This document shows, piece by piece, positions 63,795 to 64,000 of a stretch of 64,000 nucleotides of DNA. The notes under the pieces were generated by a model. It did not search any database. It had not been told where the DNA came from and was given only the letters and a program-made list of their open reading frames with translations. The position numbers and the translations under genes were made by a program. Source of the stretch: Acinetobacter sp. CS-2 (GTDB lineage Bacteria; Pseudomonadota; Gammaproteobacteria; Pseudomonadales; Moraxellaceae); contig NZ_CP067019.1 of assembly GCF_016599715.1 (NCBI RefSeq), positions 248,001 to 312,000 on the forward strand. Reading direction: 5' to 3'. How positions within the stretch are numbered: the stretch's first letter is position 1; every line of letters begins with the position of its first letter.

Positions 63795-64000
63795 ATGTTA
63801 GCACGTCGAATAGTCGCCAAACATGTGACCAAAACTACGGCACTTGCCATGCTGGGTGCAACCGCAGTGCTCTCTGTTTTACAGGTGCTGTTCACCTATT
63901 TGGGTGAATTGGGTTCGCTGAACGAAAACTATGGGGCCTGGCAGGCATTTCTCTATGTATTATGGGGTGCACCGCGTTATCTCTATGAAATTTTGCCGAT
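63795..64000 (+). CDS. lptG: LptG permease, N-terminal part (runs off the window)
   Basis: The first 68 residues of LptG (MLARRIVAKHVTKTTALAMLGATAVLSVLQVLFTYLGELG), with the first membrane helix and the amphipathic QAFLYVLWGAPRYLYEILP segment typical of the family. It forms an operon with lptF (one base between stop and start). The rest lies beyond the window end. Confidence 0.92.
   Translation, partial: MLARRIVAKHVTKTTALAMLGATAVLSVLQVLFTYLGELGSLNENYGAWQAFLYVLWGAPRYLYEILP

Overview
The window is chromosomal DNA of an Acinetobacter species (Gammaproteobacteria, Moraxellaceae). The evidence is AT-rich coding sequence with Acinetobacter-type proteins, insertion sequences whose lengths and ends fit ISAba1 (1180 bp) and ISAba11 (1101 bp), and a Tn6022/AbaR-type transposon inside comM, the classic Acinetobacter resistance-island site. 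No antibiotic-resistance gene is present in that transposon here.

Layout. 1-1000: 3' end of a 23S rRNA gene, then 5S rRNA and its terminator. 1.3-13.7 kb: core and lightly decayed genes on both strands (YgiQ-type radical SAM protein, DUF2726 protein, RidA-family protein, lipoprotein, broken lipoprotein gene, dinB, broken MBL-fold hydrolase gene, GH25 lysozyme, MFS efflux pump, LOG-family protein, TerC/CBS/CorC protein). 13.75-14.03 kb: a MITE-like palindromic element just upstream of a YchJ-type gene. 14.5-23.6 kb: TRIC-type channel, ISAba11-like IS, MFS transporter, parC, fadD, small membrane proteins, ppa. 23.7-28.4 kb: OprD-family porin with an ISAba1-like element directly upstream, a 1.3 kb gene-poor AT-rich stretch, and a TorF-family outer-membrane protein.

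29,280-52,304 is a 23,025 bp Tn7-like (Tn6022-like) transposon. It lies in comM with a 5 bp target duplication (ACCCC) and splits that gene between Walker A and Walker B. The left end carries tnsA-tnsB-tnsC-tniQ-tnsF in a tight operon, but tniQ carries a frameshift. The cargo is a defence island: (i) a HEPN-STAND NTPase-TPR protein; (ii) a type II CBASS operon (CD-NTase, Cap2 E1/E2, Cap3 JAMM protease, Cap4 DUF4297-SAVED nuclease) with a fifth, poorly known gene at its 3' end; (iii) a fused HTH-M78 metallopeptidase, reminiscent of the CapH/CapP regulators of CBASS; (iv) a tiny ORF behind a structured leader; (v) a DUF5677-like protein. Two IS66-family elements, in opposite orientation and each with a perfect 8 bp duplication, hit the fifth CBASS-operon gene: one splits it after codon 44, the other sits on its stop codon.

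53.1-64 kb is core again: 5' half of comM, ubiK, glnK-amtB with a sigma-54 promoter, nrdR-ribD-DNA adenine methyltransferase-ribE, a DedA protein, a coiled-coil protein, holC and pepA on the minus strand, and divergently lptF with the start of lptG (running off the window).

The most interesting part is the transposon. It carries CBASS with an extra gene that may be TnsE-like, and a target-selection module (TniQ + TnsF) in which TniQ is broken while the element still sits at the TnsF-type comM site. All family assignments come from reading motifs; no database search was possible.
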